The notes under the pieces are model-generated. The model was not told the DNA's origin and made no database searches. It saw only the letters and a list, made by a program, of their open reading frames with translations. Position numbers and translations under genes: made by a program. From Hyphomicrobiales bacterium (GTDB lineage: Bacteria > Pseudomonadota > Alphaproteobacteria > Rhizobiales > Rhizobiaceae), in assembly GCA_900467685.1 (NCBI GenBank), contig UBQX01000035.1, positions 1 through 39,151 of the forward strand: a stretch of DNA of 39,151 bases, written 5' to 3'. Of the stretch, positions 18,362 to 26,672 are shown one piece after another. The stretch's first letter is position 1. Every line of letters starts with the position of its first letter.

Positions 18362-19228
18362 ATGCTCAATCGTCAGAAATTCCTTGTCGCGGCCGTGGTT
18401 GCCGCTTTCGGCCTGTCGGGCGCAGCTTATGCTGCCGACGGCGCCGATCCGGTGGTCGCCAAGGTGGGCGACCAGGAAATCCATCAGTCGGATATCGACC
18501 TCGGGGTAGCCAATCTCGACCCGCAGCTCGCTCAGCTGCCTGACGACCAGAAGAAGTTGGCCGCGCTGTCGGCTGCCATCGACGTGAAGGCGATTGCCAA
18601 GGTTGCCCAGACGGACGGCATCGAAAACAGCGACGAGTTCAAGAAGCGCCTCGCTTTCCTGCGCGAGCGCGAGCTGCACAATGCCTATTTCCGCAAGTAT
18701 GTCGTCAACACTGTGACCGACGACGAGATCAAGGCGCGCTATGACGCCGAGATCAAGAAGATCCCGCCGCAGGAAGAAATTCATGCGCGTCACATCCTCG
18801 TCAAGACCGAGGACGAAGCCAAGGCGATCATCAAGGACCTCGACGCTGGCAAGGATTTCGCCGAGCTTGCAAAGGCCAAGTCGTCGGATCCGAACAAGTC
18901 GGAAGGTGGCGACCTCGGCTATTTCGGCAAGGGCCGCATGGTCAAGGAATTCGAAGACGCCGCTTTTGCGCTGAAGAAGGGCGAATACACCAAGACGCCG
19001 GTCAAGACGCAGTTCGGCTTCCACGTCATCAAGGTTGAAGACACCCGCATGGCACCGCCGCCGGCGCTTGATCAGGTCAAGGACCAGATCCGCCAGCTCG
19101 TGATGCGCGACAAGTATCTCGCCCTTCTCAATAAGGCCAAGGAAGGCACCAAGGTTGAGGTGCTGGATGAGAACCTGAAGAAGGGTTACGAAGAGATCAG
19201 CAAGGAACAGGCGCAGCCTCAGCAGTAA
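18362..19228 (+). CDS. Secreted peptidylprolyl isomerase, parvulin type
   Basis: The 288-residue protein begins with a signal peptide ([18 protein letters not shown], cleavage predicted after AAYAA). An N-terminal SurA-like helical part follows, then a parvulin rotamase domain at about residues 138-230. Landmarks are [34 protein letters not shown] and [12 protein letters not shown]. It is a periplasmic folding helper that isomerises prolyl bonds. The C terminus is rich in Lys, Glu and Gln. The ATG at 18362 with GAAAGG upstream is used rather than a TTG five codons earlier. It lies divergent to secA, fitting a role in handling exported proteins, and ends in a strong terminator. Confidence 0.94.
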   Translation: MLNRQKFLVAAVVAAFGLSGAAYAADGADPVVAKVGDQEIHQSDIDLGVANLDPQLAQLPDDQKKLAALSAAIDVKAIAKVAQTDGIENSDEFKKRLAFLRERELHNAYFRKYVVNTVTDDEIKARYDAEIKKIPPQEEIHARHILVKTEDEAKAIIKDLDAGKDFAELAKAKSSDPNKSEGGDLGYFGKGRMVKEFEDAAFALKKGEYTKTPVKTQFGFHVIKVEDTRMAPPPALDQVKDQIRQLVMRDKYLALLNKAKEGTKVEVLDENLKKGYEEISKEQAQPQQ

Positions 19229-19239
19229 TCTGCGTTCTC

Positions 19240-19273
19240 GTGCGGGGTCCGGAAGGGCCCCGCACTTTCTTCT
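19240..19273 (+). terminator. Strong intrinsic terminator after the PPIase gene
   Basis: GTGCGGGG at 19240-19247 pairs with CCCCGCAC at 19258-19265. The stem extends through a T-G wobble and two C-G pairs to a GGAA tetraloop at 19251-19254. TTTCTTCT follows. It ends only 30 bp before argJ. Confidence 0.88.
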
Positions 19274-19302
19274 CTGCCCGACCACGTCTTGATGGAATCC
19301 CC

Positions 19303-20544
19303 ATGTCCACCACCGTTTCTCCGCTTGCTCCCAAATCCGTTCCCGACATGCCGGCCCTTCGCGGCGTGCGCATGGCGACAGCGTCTGCCGGCATCAAGTA
19401 CAAGGGTCGTACCGACGTGCTGATGATGGTCTTCGACCAGCCGGCCACCGTGGCCGGCGTCTTCACGCGGTCGCGCTGCCCGTCTGCCCCGGTCGATTTC
19501 TGCCGCCAGAATCTTTCCGGCGGCGTTGCTCGTGCGGTCGTCGTGAATTCGGGCAATGCTAATGCCTTCACTGGCAAGAAGGGCCGCGAAGCGACGGCGC
19601 TGACGGCGAAGTCTGCTGCAGCCGCTGCCGGCTGCAAGGAAAGCGAAGTGTTTCTCGCCTCGACCGGCGTGATCGGCGAGCCTCTGGACGCGACGAAGTT
19701 TGCAGGTGTGCTCGACACGCTTGCCAAGGACGGCAGAGAAGACTTCTGGTATGAGGCTGCCAAGGCCATCATGACCACGGATACCTATCCGAAGGTTGCC
19801 ACCCGCACGGCGGAGATCGCCGGTGTGAAGGTGACCATCAACGGGATAGCCAAGGGCGCGGGCATGATCGCGCCTGACATGGCGACGATGCTCTCCTTTG
19901 TCGCCACCGATGCGGATATCGCGCCGGCTGCCCTTCAGGGTCTGCTGTCTGCCGGTGTCGGTCCGTCCTTCAATTCGGTGACGGTCGATAGCGATACGTC
20001 CACCTCCGACACGCTGCTTCTCTTCGCAACGGGCGCGGCGGCTGCCGATGGCCAGCCGAAGATTGAAGATGCGAATGACCCGCGCCTTGAAGGCTTCAAG
20101 GCGGCGCTGAACGATCTCCTGATGAACCTCGCTTTGCAGGTCGTGCGCGACGGCGAAGGCGCACGCAAGATGGTGGCCGTCACAGTGACGGGCGCCGAAA
20201 GCGATGCCGCCGCCAAGCGCATTGCGCTGTCGATCGCCAATTCGCCGCTCGTCAAGACGGCGGTTGCGGGCGAAGACGCCAACTGGGGCCGCGTTGTCAT
20301 GGCTGTCGGTAAGTCCGGCGAGATGGCCGACCGCGACAAGCTGGCAATCTGGTTCGGCGATGTGCGCGTGGCCGTCGATGGCGAGCGCGACCCGTCCTAC
20401 TCGGAAGCGGCAACGACTGCCGTCATGGAACAGGAAGATATCGCCATTCGCGCGGATATCGGTCTCGGCAACGGCAAGGCAACGGTTTACACCTGTGATC
20501 TCACCAAGGAATATGTCGCCATCAACGGCGATTACCGGAGCTGA
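19303..20544 (+). CDS. argJ: Bifunctional ornithine acetyltransferase / N-acetylglutamate synthase
   Basis: The 413-residue protein is ArgJ, which recycles the acetyl group from N-acetylornithine to glutamate in arginine biosynthesis and may also make N-acetylglutamate from acetyl-CoA. The self-cleavage site [14 protein letters not shown] is present, with the nucleophilic Thr195 after Ala194. Splitting there would yield alpha and beta chains of about 194 and 219 residues. [13 protein letters not shown] and [11 protein letters not shown] are family landmarks. The ATG at 19303 gives the usual N terminus. It lies just after the PPIase terminator and 4 bp before a GNAT gene, so argJ, the GNAT and mutT probably form an operon. 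Confidence 0.97.
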   Translation: MSTTVSPLAPKSVPDMPALRGVRMATASAGIKYKGRTDVLMMVFDQPATVAGVFTRSRCPSAPVDFCRQNLSGGVARAVVVNSGNANAFTGKKGREATALTAKSAAAAAGCKESEVFLASTGVIGEPLDATKFAGVLDTLAKDGREDFWYEAAKAIMTTDTYPKVATRTAEIAGVKVTINGIAKGAGMIAPDMATMLSFVATDADIAPAALQGLLSAGVGPSFNSVTVDSDTSTSDTLLLFATGAAAADGQPKIEDANDPRLEGFKAALNDLLMNLALQVVRDGEGARKMVAVTVTGAESDAAAKRIALSIANSPLVKTAVAGEDANWGRVVMAVGKSGEMADRDKLAIWFGDVRVAVDGERDPSYSEAATTAVMEQEDIAIRADIGLGNGKATVYTCDLTKEYVAINGDYRS

Positions 20545-20548
20545 GCGA

Positions 20549-21313
20549 ATGGCAAGCCTTCCCGCCGTTCGGCGGCTTGAGGCGGCAGGATTTCGCGCCT
20601 GGCCCGCCGAAACGGTCGAATATGAGGGAAGCTGGCAGAAGCGGCTGACCCCGGGTCATGCGACGCGGCGGGCCAATTGCCTCGTGCCGCTCGATCCGGG
20701 CGACATTCGCGATATTGGTGCGCGGATTGCGGGCGTCGAGGCCTGGTATGCGGCTGCCGGGGTGCCGATGGTGGTCAAGCAGACGCCGCTTTGCCCGCCG
20801 CAGCTTGTCGACTGGCTGCAGGCCAACGGCTGGCGCAGTGAGGGCGAAGTGTCCGTCCAGACCGCCATGCTTGCCGATTACGCGCAGGTCGCAGGACTGG
20901 ACATGATCCCGAGCCACGACGTGGTTCGCTTTGTCGATGCCTGCATTGCCGTTGACGGTGGGAATAGCCGCACGCCGCGCGCGGCGATGGAGCGGCTCTT
21001 CGGTGCGCTTCAGCCTGAGACGGGCATGTTCATTCTCGGCGAGACCAGCGATCACCCGAAGGCCGTGGCGCTCTGCGTGCACGATGGCGATCTCGCCGGA
21101 TTGCAGCAGGTCGCGGTCGCCGAAGATGAGCGCCGTCAGGGGCTTGGACGTCAGATTACGGTTGCGGCGCTCAAATGGGCGCGTCTGCGCGGTGCGGTGA
21201 CCGGCTGGCTGCAGGTCGAGACCGGCAATGCCGCCGCCTTGGCGCTTTATGCTGACCTCGGGTTCAAGGAAACTTATCGCTATTGCTACTGGCGCAGGGA
21301 GACGACCCGATGA
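20549..21313 (+). CDS. GNAT family N-acetyltransferase
   Basis: The 254-residue protein has a C-terminal GNAT domain. The acetyl-CoA-binding signature is RRQGLGRQIT at about residues 195-204, followed by NAAALALYADLGF and ending YRYCYW, as in typical members. The N-terminal half (residues 1-120) also has a GNAT-like pattern, with WPAETVEYEGSWQKRLTPGH. The substrate is unknown. The start at 20549 follows the argJ stop by four bases with CGGAG just before. The stop overlaps the mutT start as ATGA. An acetyltransferase between argJ and mutT is common in rhizobia as I recall, but no link to arginine synthesis is shown. Confidence 0.92.
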   Translation: MASLPAVRRLEAAGFRAWPAETVEYEGSWQKRLTPGHATRRANCLVPLDPGDIRDIGARIAGVEAWYAAAGVPMVVKQTPLCPPQLVDWLQANGWRSEGEVSVQTAMLADYAQVAGLDMIPSHDVVRFVDACIAVDGGNSRTPRAAMERLFGALQPETGMFILGETSDHPKAVALCVHDGDLAGLQQVAVAEDERRQGLGRQITVAALKWARLRGAVTGWLQVETGNAAALALYADLGFKETYRYCYWRRETTR

Positions 21314-21714
21314 GCCGCTCCATCCTTCTCGTTGCAGCCTGCGCGCTGATCGACACCGACAACCGCATCCTGCTCTCGAAGCGCCCGGAGGGCAAGGCGC
21401 TGGCAGGGCTCTGGGAGTTTCCGGGCGGCAAGGTCGAGGCAGGCGAGACGCCGGAGGAGACGCTGGTTCGCGAGCTTCGCGAGGAGCTGGGGATCGAGAC
21501 GAAAGTGCCTTGCCTGGCGCCGCTCACCTTTGCCAGCCACACCTACGAGACATTCCATCTCCTGATGCCGCTTTATGTCTGCCGGCGCTATGAAGGTATT
21601 CCCCGCGGTGCAGAAGGGCAGGAGATCAAGTGGGTTCGCCCATCCCAGCTGCGCGATTTTCCCATGCCACCAGCGGATGAACCGCTGATCCCGTTTCTTC
21701 AGGACCTTCTCTAA
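21310..21714 (+). CDS. mutT: 8-oxo-dGTP diphosphatase, MutT family
   Basis: The 134-residue Nudix hydrolase has a perfect Nudix box beginning at Gly40: Gly40, Glu46, Arg54-Glu55 and Glu58-Glu59 stand in the required spacing, with Gly61-Ile62 closing it. The short single-domain form with RPEGKALAGLWEFPGGK matches MutT proteins, which hydrolyse 8-oxo-dGTP and so prevent A:T to C:G mutations. Other (deoxy)nucleoside triphosphates are possible substrates. The start overlaps the upstream GNAT stop by four bases, indicating coupling. It is the last gene of the argJ operon; the next gene starts about 115 bp on. Confidence 0.93.
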   Translation: MSRSILLVAACALIDTDNRILLSKRPEGKALAGLWEFPGGKVEAGETPEETLVRELREELGIETKVPCLAPLTFASHTYETFHLLMPLYVCRRYEGIPRGAEGQEIKWVRPSQLRDFPMPPADEPLIPFLQDLL

Positions 21715-21829
21715 ACGGGCCAGCCTTTCCGGAAACGGTTCAGTCTTTCCACCCGAAATTTACCTTTCCTTTATCAGATTCTGACATTTTCCAGCGGTGG
21801 AGACGGCGTGTACAGGTTAGGCAGTCGAT

Positions 21830-22150
21830 ATGGCGGAAAAAGATCAGTATGACGGACCGACGGAAGTCGCCGAAGCACCGCTCGACGCGCCGAAGTCGGG
21901 TGCGTTGAACGTTGCGGTGATTTTTGGCGTTGCGGCAGTGGCGCTGACGCTGATCCTGGCGCCCTTTATAGATCGCAAGAGCGCACATCTCGCGGGCACT
22001 GTTGCGCCTGGGGCCTATGATGACATCGTCACAGGTTCGATTTCGACGAATAGCGGGCCGAAGCGTTACATCGTTCGACGTAGCGTCTTGCAGGATACGC
22101 CGGGCGCAGTTTGCATTATCAATAGCGACGGCTCGACGAGCGGTTGCTGA
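21830..22150 (+). CDS. Small single-pass membrane protein, unknown
   Basis: The 106-residue product has an acidic, hydrophilic N terminus (about 25 residues), one transmembrane segment at about residues 26-46 (NVAVIFGVAAVALTLILAPF), and a soluble C-terminal part of 60 residues. Two cysteines near the end, in AVCIIN and the terminal SGC, could form a disulfide if the tail faces the periplasm. I do not recognise a family. It precedes the Flp pilin gene by 48 bp in the same direction, so the two may be co-transcribed. The function is unknown; involvement in pilin assembly is only a guess from position. Confidence 0.72.
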   Translation: MAEKDQYDGPTEVAEAPLDAPKSGALNVAVIFGVAAVALTLILAPFIDRKSAHLAGTVAPGAYDDIVTGSISTNSGPKRYIVRRSVLQDTPGAVCIINSDGSTSGC

Positions 22151-22198
22151 TATATTTGAAGAACGATGCAGATTGCATCGAATGAAAGGAATTCGCTG

Positions 22199-22384
22199 AT
22201 GCTGATCTTGCGTCGATTGCTGAAGGACAGAAAAGGCGCAACCGCTATCGAGTATGGCCTGATCGGCGTTCTCCTTTCCATTGCCATCATTGCAGGCGTC
22301 CGGCAGGTCGGTTCGGCTATCGGCACCACCTACAACAATGTCGCAACGCAAGCGCTTGGCGACGGCACGCTCGCGCAGCCCTGA
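22199..22384 (+). CDS. Flp/Fap family type IVb pilin
   Basis: The 61-residue precursor has the Flp pilin pattern. A basic leader MLILRRLLKDRKG ends in glycine at residue 13, followed by ATAIEYGLIGVLLS, with Glu and Tyr at positions +5 and +6 of the mature chain. A single hydrophobic helix spans residues 14-40. Prepilin peptidase would cut after Gly13. AAAGGA about ten bases before the ATG supports this start. Flp pilins build tight-adherence pili with a cpa/tad cluster, but no cpaA-F genes are here. It may use an assembly system encoded elsewhere. The gene is convergent with the methyltransferase. Confidence 0.93.
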   Translation: MLILRRLLKDRKGATAIEYGLIGVLLSIAIIAGVRQVGSAIGTTYNNVATQALGDGTLAQP

Positions 22385-22390
22385 CCGTTT

Positions 22391-22411
22391 GCACGCTTCT
22401 TCACTGCGTGC
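22391..22411. terminator. Weak hairpin between convergent pilin and methyltransferase genes
   Basis: GCACGC at 22391-22396 pairs with GCGTGC at 22406-22411 around a 9-base loop. The methyltransferase stop codon lies within it. T-rich sequence follows on the plus strand only loosely, so it is a modest terminator candidate. Confidence 0.35.
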
Positions 22412-23279
22412 CTGATTTATCCTTCAGTACACTTGCAAGACTGATCTTCGCCGACCCTGGGCGAAGTGGCTTCTGCTGGCTCTCATGCGGGGCCCATCCC
22501 GACAGATAGATGATCGAGAAGGTCGCGCGGATGCGGCCATCGGGATCTGAAAATCGTTCCGCATAAATCTCTGCGGCTCTCACAAACAGCTTTCGGCCCG
22601 GCGGGGTGCGGGATCGCCCCGTCAGTGGGTTAGCCATGCCCATATGTCGAAGGTCGCGCATCAAGGGAAACATCGAGTCGTAACGGACCGTGTAGGTTTC
22701 TACATCCGCCACCGGTAAAGCGAAGCCTGCACGCTGCAGGAGGGCGCCCACATCGCGGACATCGGCAAAGGGGATAACACGGGGACTGACCCCGCCGGTC
22801 AACTCTTCCTCGGCGCTCAGCAAAGCCTCACGCAATTCGGCAAGCGTTCCCGCGCCTGGGATGGCGGCCAGAAACAGGCCGTCCGGCTTCAGCGCGCGGC
22901 GCGCCTGGATGAAAAGTCCGGGGGTGTCGTTCGTCATATGGGCCGACAGCGGGGAGACAACGAGGTTCACGCTTTCGGGAGCGAGAGGCAGTTGCTCGAG
23001 CGGCGACAGCATCACTGCACCCGATCGTTGGTGAAAAGCGTCCGTCGTTTCCAGCCGGGTCATCCGATCGACTTTCCCGGTCGCCATGATCGCGGTAGCG
23101 GTCGCCCCGGTCATGCCGTGGAGTTCGACGCCCTCGGCAAAGTGTCGTTCGACGGCGGACAGACGATCCGCCAGTTCCTCGGCGGCCATGTTGAGCAGGA
23201 AACCCGCGCTGTGGTCGGCGATCCTCGCGGCGCGTGCACGGTTGCGTTCGACGAGTTCAGGATCAAAAACCAGTTGCAT
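22401..23279 (-). CDS. SAM-dependent methyltransferase, BioC/NDUFAF5-like
   Basis: The 292-residue protein belongs to a class I methyltransferase group related to BioC and to the mitochondrial complex I assembly factor NDUFAF5. It opens with MQLVFDPELVERNRARAAR and continues with FLLNMAAEELADRL, as in NDUFAF5 homologues. The SAM-binding glycine motif is degenerate (HGMTGATATAI). LPLAPESVNLVVSPLSAHMTND corresponds to motif III (core ESVNLVVSPL). The ATG at 23279 is used; an upstream TTG at 23300 adds seven residues. It is divergent from comF over 76 bp. A role in modifying a complex I subunit is conceivable but not shown. Confidence 0.85.
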   Translation of the reverse strand: MQLVFDPELVERNRARAARIADHSAGFLLNMAAEELADRLSAVERHFAEGVELHGMTGATATAIMATGKVDRMTRLETTDAFHQRSGAVMLSPLEQLPLAPESVNLVVSPLSAHMTNDTPGLFIQARRALKPDGLFLAAIPGAGTLAELREALLSAEEELTGGVSPRVIPFADVRDVGALLQRAGFALPVADVETYTVRYDSMFPLMRDLRHMGMANPLTGRSRTPPGRKLFVRAAEIYAERFSDPDGRIRATFSIIYLSGWAPHESQQKPLRPGSAKISLASVLKDKSGTQ

Positions 23280-23355
23280 GTTACGTCCCGCGCTGCTCAA
23301 GATTGAAGATCGCTGCCGCTAGGCAGGATGCGCTCTGTCTACAGGTGAAGCGTCG

Positions 23356-24132
23356 ATGGGTGAAGGGGAAAGTCCAGCGGCTCCGGGTTTGTTCCACCGG
23401 CTTCCCGGCCGGCTGGCGGCACGGCTTGTGAATTTTATCTATCCACCGGTGTGCGCGGGGTGTGGTCGCTTCGCGGCCCGGGACGGCGCAGTGTGCGGCG
23501 CCTGCTGGCAGACGATCCGCTTTATCGAGCGGCCCTATTGCGAAGTGATGGGAACGCCCTTCACCCATGATCTCGGATCGGGCATCCTTTCGGCAGAGGC
23601 AATTGCCAATCCGCCTGTCTTTGATCGGCTGCGCGCGGTTGCCGCCCATGACGGGATTTGCAAGACGCTTGTCCATCGGTTGAAATATAACGACCGGCTG
23701 GATCTGGCACCGCTGATGGCGCGCTGGATGGCGCGTGCGGCGGGCGAGTTTCTGACGGAGGCCGACATGATCGTGCCGGTGCCGCTGCATCGCACGCGGC
23801 TTTTCATGCGACGGTTCAACCAGTCGGCCGAGCTTGCGCGACAACTGGCGCTGCAATCGGGAAAGGCGTTCAATCCCGTGGACCTGAAGCGTGTCCGCCG
23901 CACTGCGCATCAGGTCGGGCTTGGCGAAAGGGCGCGAGAGGACAACGTGCGTGGTGCTTTTGCGGTGAGTGATGCCGGCAAGATGGTCTTCGCCGGGCGG
24001 CGCGTCCTGCTGATCGACGATGTCTACACGACCGGGGCAACCGTCTCCGCGGCCGCCCGTGCGTTGCGCAAGGCGGGCGCCAGCGACATCACTGTCCTCG
24101 TCTTTTCAATGGCGCTTCCGGAGCCTATATAG
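23356..24132 (+). CDS. ComF family phosphoribosyltransferase-like protein
   Basis: The 258-residue protein has the ComF architecture. An N-terminal zinc ribbon with C33-x2-C36 and C47-x2-C50 precedes a type I phosphoribosyltransferase fold. Its PRPP-binding loop VLLIDDVYTTGATV is at residues 217-230, and QSAELARQLA precedes it. ComF is needed for DNA uptake in competent bacteria. In alphaproteobacteria its homologues are widespread without known competence, so a DNA-uptake role is not assumed. The ATG at 23356 is consistent with a short N terminus before the zinc ribbon. It is 48 bp before grxC, whose own promoter may lie in its last codons. Confidence 0.93.
   Translation: MGEGESPAAPGLFHRLPGRLAARLVNFIYPPVCAGCGRFAARDGAVCGACWQTIRFIERPYCEVMGTPFTHDLGSGILSAEAIANPPVFDRLRAVAAHDGICKTLVHRLKYNDRLDLAPLMARWMARAAGEFLTEADMIVPVPLHRTRLFMRRFNQSAELARQLALQSGKAFNPVDLKRVRRTAHQVGLGERAREDNVRGAFAVSDAGKMVFAGRRVLLIDDVYTTGATVSAAARALRKAGASDITVLVFSMALPEPI
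24102..24130 (+). promoter_or_regulatory. Candidate promoter of grxC inside the comF 3' end
   Basis: CTATAT at 24125-24130 is a perfect alphaproteobacterial -10 element. CTTTTC at 24102-24107, 17 bases upstream, matches the -35 CTTGAC at four of six positions. Transcription would begin near 24137 and give a short leader to grxC at 24181. Confidence 0.5.
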
Positions 24133-24180
24133 CGTCTCAAGACAAGCGCGCCCCGCCGAGGCTGCTAGAGGAGAGATTGG

Positions 24181-24435
24181 ATGGTTCCTGTCACGATTTA
24201 TACGCGTCAGATGTGCGGCTACTGCTCCGCGGCCAAGGCGCTGCTCGACCGCAAGGGCGTGAGCTATACCGAGCACGACGCGAGCTTCGACCCCAAGCTT
24301 CGCCAGGAAATGATGAGCCGGTCCGGTCGTTCCACCTTCCCGCAGATCTTCATCGGCGAGAAGCATGTCGGCGGCTGTGACGACCTGCATGCGCTCGACA
24401 GCGCGGGCAAGCTCGACGCCATGCTGGCCGGTTGA
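24181..24435 (+). CDS. grxC: Glutaredoxin 3
   Basis: The 84-residue protein is a dithiol glutaredoxin. The active site C12-GYC15 follows VTIYTRQM. The conserved cis-proline is in STFPQIFIG, and the glutathione-binding GGCDDL follows. It uses glutathione to reduce protein disulfides and may serve ribonucleotide reductase. GAGGAGAG lies just before the ATG. The Nit2-like amidohydrolase starts 11 bp downstream, so grxC, the amidohydrolase and DUF1178 look like an operon. The pairing is reasonable because Nit2-type enzymes act on deaminated glutathione. Confidence 0.97.
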   Translation: MVPVTIYTRQMCGYCSAAKALLDRKGVSYTEHDASFDPKLRQEMMSRSGRSTFPQIFIGEKHVGGCDDLHALDSAGKLDAMLAG

Positions 24436-24446
24436 GGAAGTTCGTT

Positions 24447-25283
24447 ATGACAAAGGTCAAGGTTGCTGCCGTCCAGATGTGCTCCGGCGTGTCGGTCGAG
24501 AAGAATGTGGAGCGCATGCGCGCGCTGGTGGCCGAGGCTGCCGCTAAGGGCGCTACCTATGTGCAGACGCCCGAAATGACGGGTTCTCTGCAGCGCGACC
24601 GCGCCGCGCTCATGACTTCGCTGAAGCCGGAGGCGCATGATCTGGTCTATCGCGCCGCTTCGGAACTCGCGGCCCAGCATTCTATCTTCATGCATGTCGG
24701 CTCGACCGCCATTGCGCTGGGGAGCGAAAAGGTCGCCAATCGGGGCTTCCTCTTCGGACCCGATGGTTCTCTGATCACGTCCTATGACAAGATCCACATG
24801 TTCGATGTCGATCTCGACAATGGCGAGAGCTGGCGCGAAAGCCGGACTTACAATCCGGGTGCTGCCGCTCGCGTGGCGCAACTTCCCTTCGGCAAGCTTG
24901 GCTTTGCCGTCTGCTATGACGTGCGTTTCCCGCAGCTCTTCCGGGCTGAAGCGCTGGCTGGTGCTGAAATCCTCACGGTTCCGGCGGCCTTTACGAAGCA
25001 GACGGGCGAAGCGCATTGGGAGATCCTGCTGCGTGCCCGCGCGATCGAGAACGGCGCATTCCTGATTGCAGCAGCGCAAGGCGGTGTGCATGAGGACGGT
25101 CGCGAGACTTATGGTAATTCGATGATCGTCAGCCCCTGGGGCCAGATCCTGGCGCGTGCCGGGGCGGCGGGCGAGGAAGTGATCGTCGCGGAGATCGACA
25201 CGGCGGATGTTGCTGCCGCGCGAGGCAAGATTCCGAACCTGAAGAATGCGCGGGAATTCGCGGTCGAAACGGTCGGTGCTTGA
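24447..25283 (+). CDS. Carbon-nitrogen hydrolase, Nit2/deaminated-glutathione amidase-like
   Basis: The 278-residue enzyme is a nitrilase-superfamily amidase. The Glu-Lys-Cys triad is visible as Glu43 in TPEMTG, Lys115 in YDKIHMFD, and Cys156 in GFAVCYDVRFPQ. The last two motifs closely match the Nit branch, which removes deaminated glutathione or alpha-ketoglutaramate-type side products. The start at 24447 is supported by GAGGAAG just upstream. It sits between grxC and a DUF1178 gene with 11- and 12-bp gaps. The glutathione link with glutaredoxin supports a metabolite-repair role, but another amide substrate cannot be excluded. Confidence 0.93.
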   Translation: MTKVKVAAVQMCSGVSVEKNVERMRALVAEAAAKGATYVQTPEMTGSLQRDRAALMTSLKPEAHDLVYRAASELAAQHSIFMHVGSTAIALGSEKVANRGFLFGPDGSLITSYDKIHMFDVDLDNGESWRESRTYNPGAAARVAQLPFGKLGFAVCYDVRFPQLFRAEALAGAEILTVPAAFTKQTGEAHWEILLRARAIENGAFLIAAAQGGVHEDGRETYGNSMIVSPWGQILARAGAAGEEVIVAEIDTADVAAARGKIPNLKNAREFAVETVGA

Positions 25284-25295
25284 GGATTTGCGTTC

Positions 25296-25730
25296 GTGAT
25301 CAAGTATTCGCTCAAGTGTGAAGCCGAGCATGCTTTCGAGGGATGGTTTTCTTCCGGCAGCGATTTTGATGATCAGCAGGCGCGCGGTCTCGTGAACTGC
25401 CCGGTCTGTGGGTCTGCATCGGTCAGCAAGGCGCTGATGGCGCCGGCGGTCGCGACGGCGCATTCCGGCGAGGGCGATGTGCCGATGGCGATGGCCGGAG
25501 GCGGTGTTCCGGCCGAGATGATTGCCAAGATGCGCGAGATCGTCACGCATATCCGTGCCAATTCCGAGGATGTCGGAACGCGTTTTCCGGAGGAGGCGCG
25601 CAAGATACATTATGGCGAAGCGCCGGCGCGCGGCATTATCGGCCAGGCCAAGCAGGAAGACATCGGCGCACTTCTCGAAGAAGGCATAGAGATTGCGCCG
25701 CTGCCGATCCTGCCGGAAGACGCGAACTGA
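25296..25730 (+). CDS. DUF1178 family protein
   Basis: The 144-residue protein matches DUF1178. It opens MIKYSLKCEAEHAFEGWF, followed by SSGSDFDDQQARGLVNCPVCG with a CPVC pair (residues about 34-38) that may bind zinc with Cys8. A helical segment MREIVTHIRANSEDVGTRF and the stretch EEARKIHYGEAPARGI follow. The biochemical role is unknown. The GTG start at 25296 is 12 bp after the amidohydrolase stop. Family members are often next to the same Nit-type gene in alphaproteobacteria as I recall. It ends 12 bp from the convergent ubiG stop. Confidence 0.93.
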   Translation: MIKYSLKCEAEHAFEGWFSSGSDFDDQQARGLVNCPVCGSASVSKALMAPAVATAHSGEGDVPMAMAGGGVPAEMIAKMREIVTHIRANSEDVGTRFPEEARKIHYGEAPARGIIGQAKQEDIGALLEEGIEIAPLPILPEDAN

Positions 25731-25742
25731 GCGGTTCGCGTC

Positions 25743-26492
25743 TTAAGCTGCCGGTCGTGTCGCCAGCATCATGTAATTGACGTCCATGTCCTTCGACAGG
25801 TTCCACTGGTTCATCAGCGGATTGAAGAAAACGCCGGTACGCTCGTCGATCTGCATTCCCGATGCCGTCAGTGGCTTTTCGAGTTCTTCGGGACGGACCA
25901 GTTTTTCATATTGATGCGTGCCCTTGGGCAGCCAGCGCAGCACGCGTTCGGCGCCGATGATCGCGAGCGCCATGGCCTTCATGGTGCGGTTGATCGTGGC
26001 CACGAACATCATGCCACCCGGCTTCACCATCGACGCGCAGGTGGTGATGAAGAAATCCACGTCGGCAACATGTTCGACGACTTCCATGTTGAGGATGATG
26101 TCGAACGTCTCGCCCTCCGCGGCCAGTTGCTCGGCCGTGACAGCCCGATAGTCCACATTGACGCCGGATTGCGCGGCGTGGGTCGTGGCGATGCCGATGT
26201 TTCGTTCGGAGGCGTCTGCGCCGATCACGATTGCGCCCATGCGGGCCATCGGCTCGGAAAGAAGTCCGCCACCGCAGCCGATGTCGAGCACGCGCAGGCC
26301 TTCAAGCGGCTTGTGGGTATTGGCTTCACGGCCGAAGTGGGCGGCAGCCTTGTCGCGGATGTAGCGGATGCGCACCGGGTTGAACTTGTGCAGCGGCTTG
26401 AACTTGCCGGCCGGGTCCCACCATTCTGCGGCCATGGCGGTGAAGCGGTCGACTTCGGCCTGATCGATCGTGGTTCTTGCGGCGTCGTTCAT
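25743..26492 (-). CDS. ubiG: Ubiquinone biosynthesis O-methyltransferase
   Basis: The 249-residue enzyme is UbiG, which carries out the two O-methylations of the ubiquinone head group using S-adenosylmethionine. The N-terminal signature [21 protein letters not shown] is typical (residues 21-41; core [13 protein letters not shown]). Motif I is VLDIGCGGG at 68-76. [10 protein letters not shown] and [12 protein letters not shown] follow as expected. A ribosome-binding site AAGGA lies eight bases upstream of the ATG. It is monocistronic, convergent with the DUF1178 gene and divergent from the OmpA-type lipoprotein. Confidence 0.97.
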   Translation of the reverse strand: MNDAARTTIDQAEVDRFTAMAAEWWDPAGKFKPLHKFNPVRIRYIRDKAAAHFGREANTHKPLEGLRVLDIGCGGGLLSEPMARMGAIVIGADASERNIGIATTHAAQSGVNVDYRAVTAEQLAAEGETFDIILNMEVVEHVADVDFFITTCASMVKPGGMMFVATINRTMKAMALAIIGAERVLRWLPKGTHQYEKLVRPEELEKPLTASGMQIDERTGVFFNPLMNQWNLSKDMDVNYMMLATRPAA

Positions 26493-26606
26493 GGTGCATA
26501 TCCTTCGTGGTCGCTTCTCAAGTCGGACTGCTACGGCTGAAAGTCAAGGCCGGATTTTGTCGCGGATCGCCGCAGCCAAGTCGCGAAATCGCCGGAATCG
26601 AGGGAT

Positions 26607-26635
26607 TTGACTTCCGCCAGACAAACATCAAGAAT
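26607..26635 (+). promoter_or_regulatory. Candidate promoter of the OmpA-type lipoprotein gene
   Basis: TTGACT at 26607-26612 and AAGAAT at 26630-26635 are 17 bases apart. Transcription would begin near 26642, about 31 bases before the start codon. Confidence 0.42.
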
Positions 26636-26672
26636 CATACCCATTGATTCCTCTCCAGGACGGACCCTCCGC

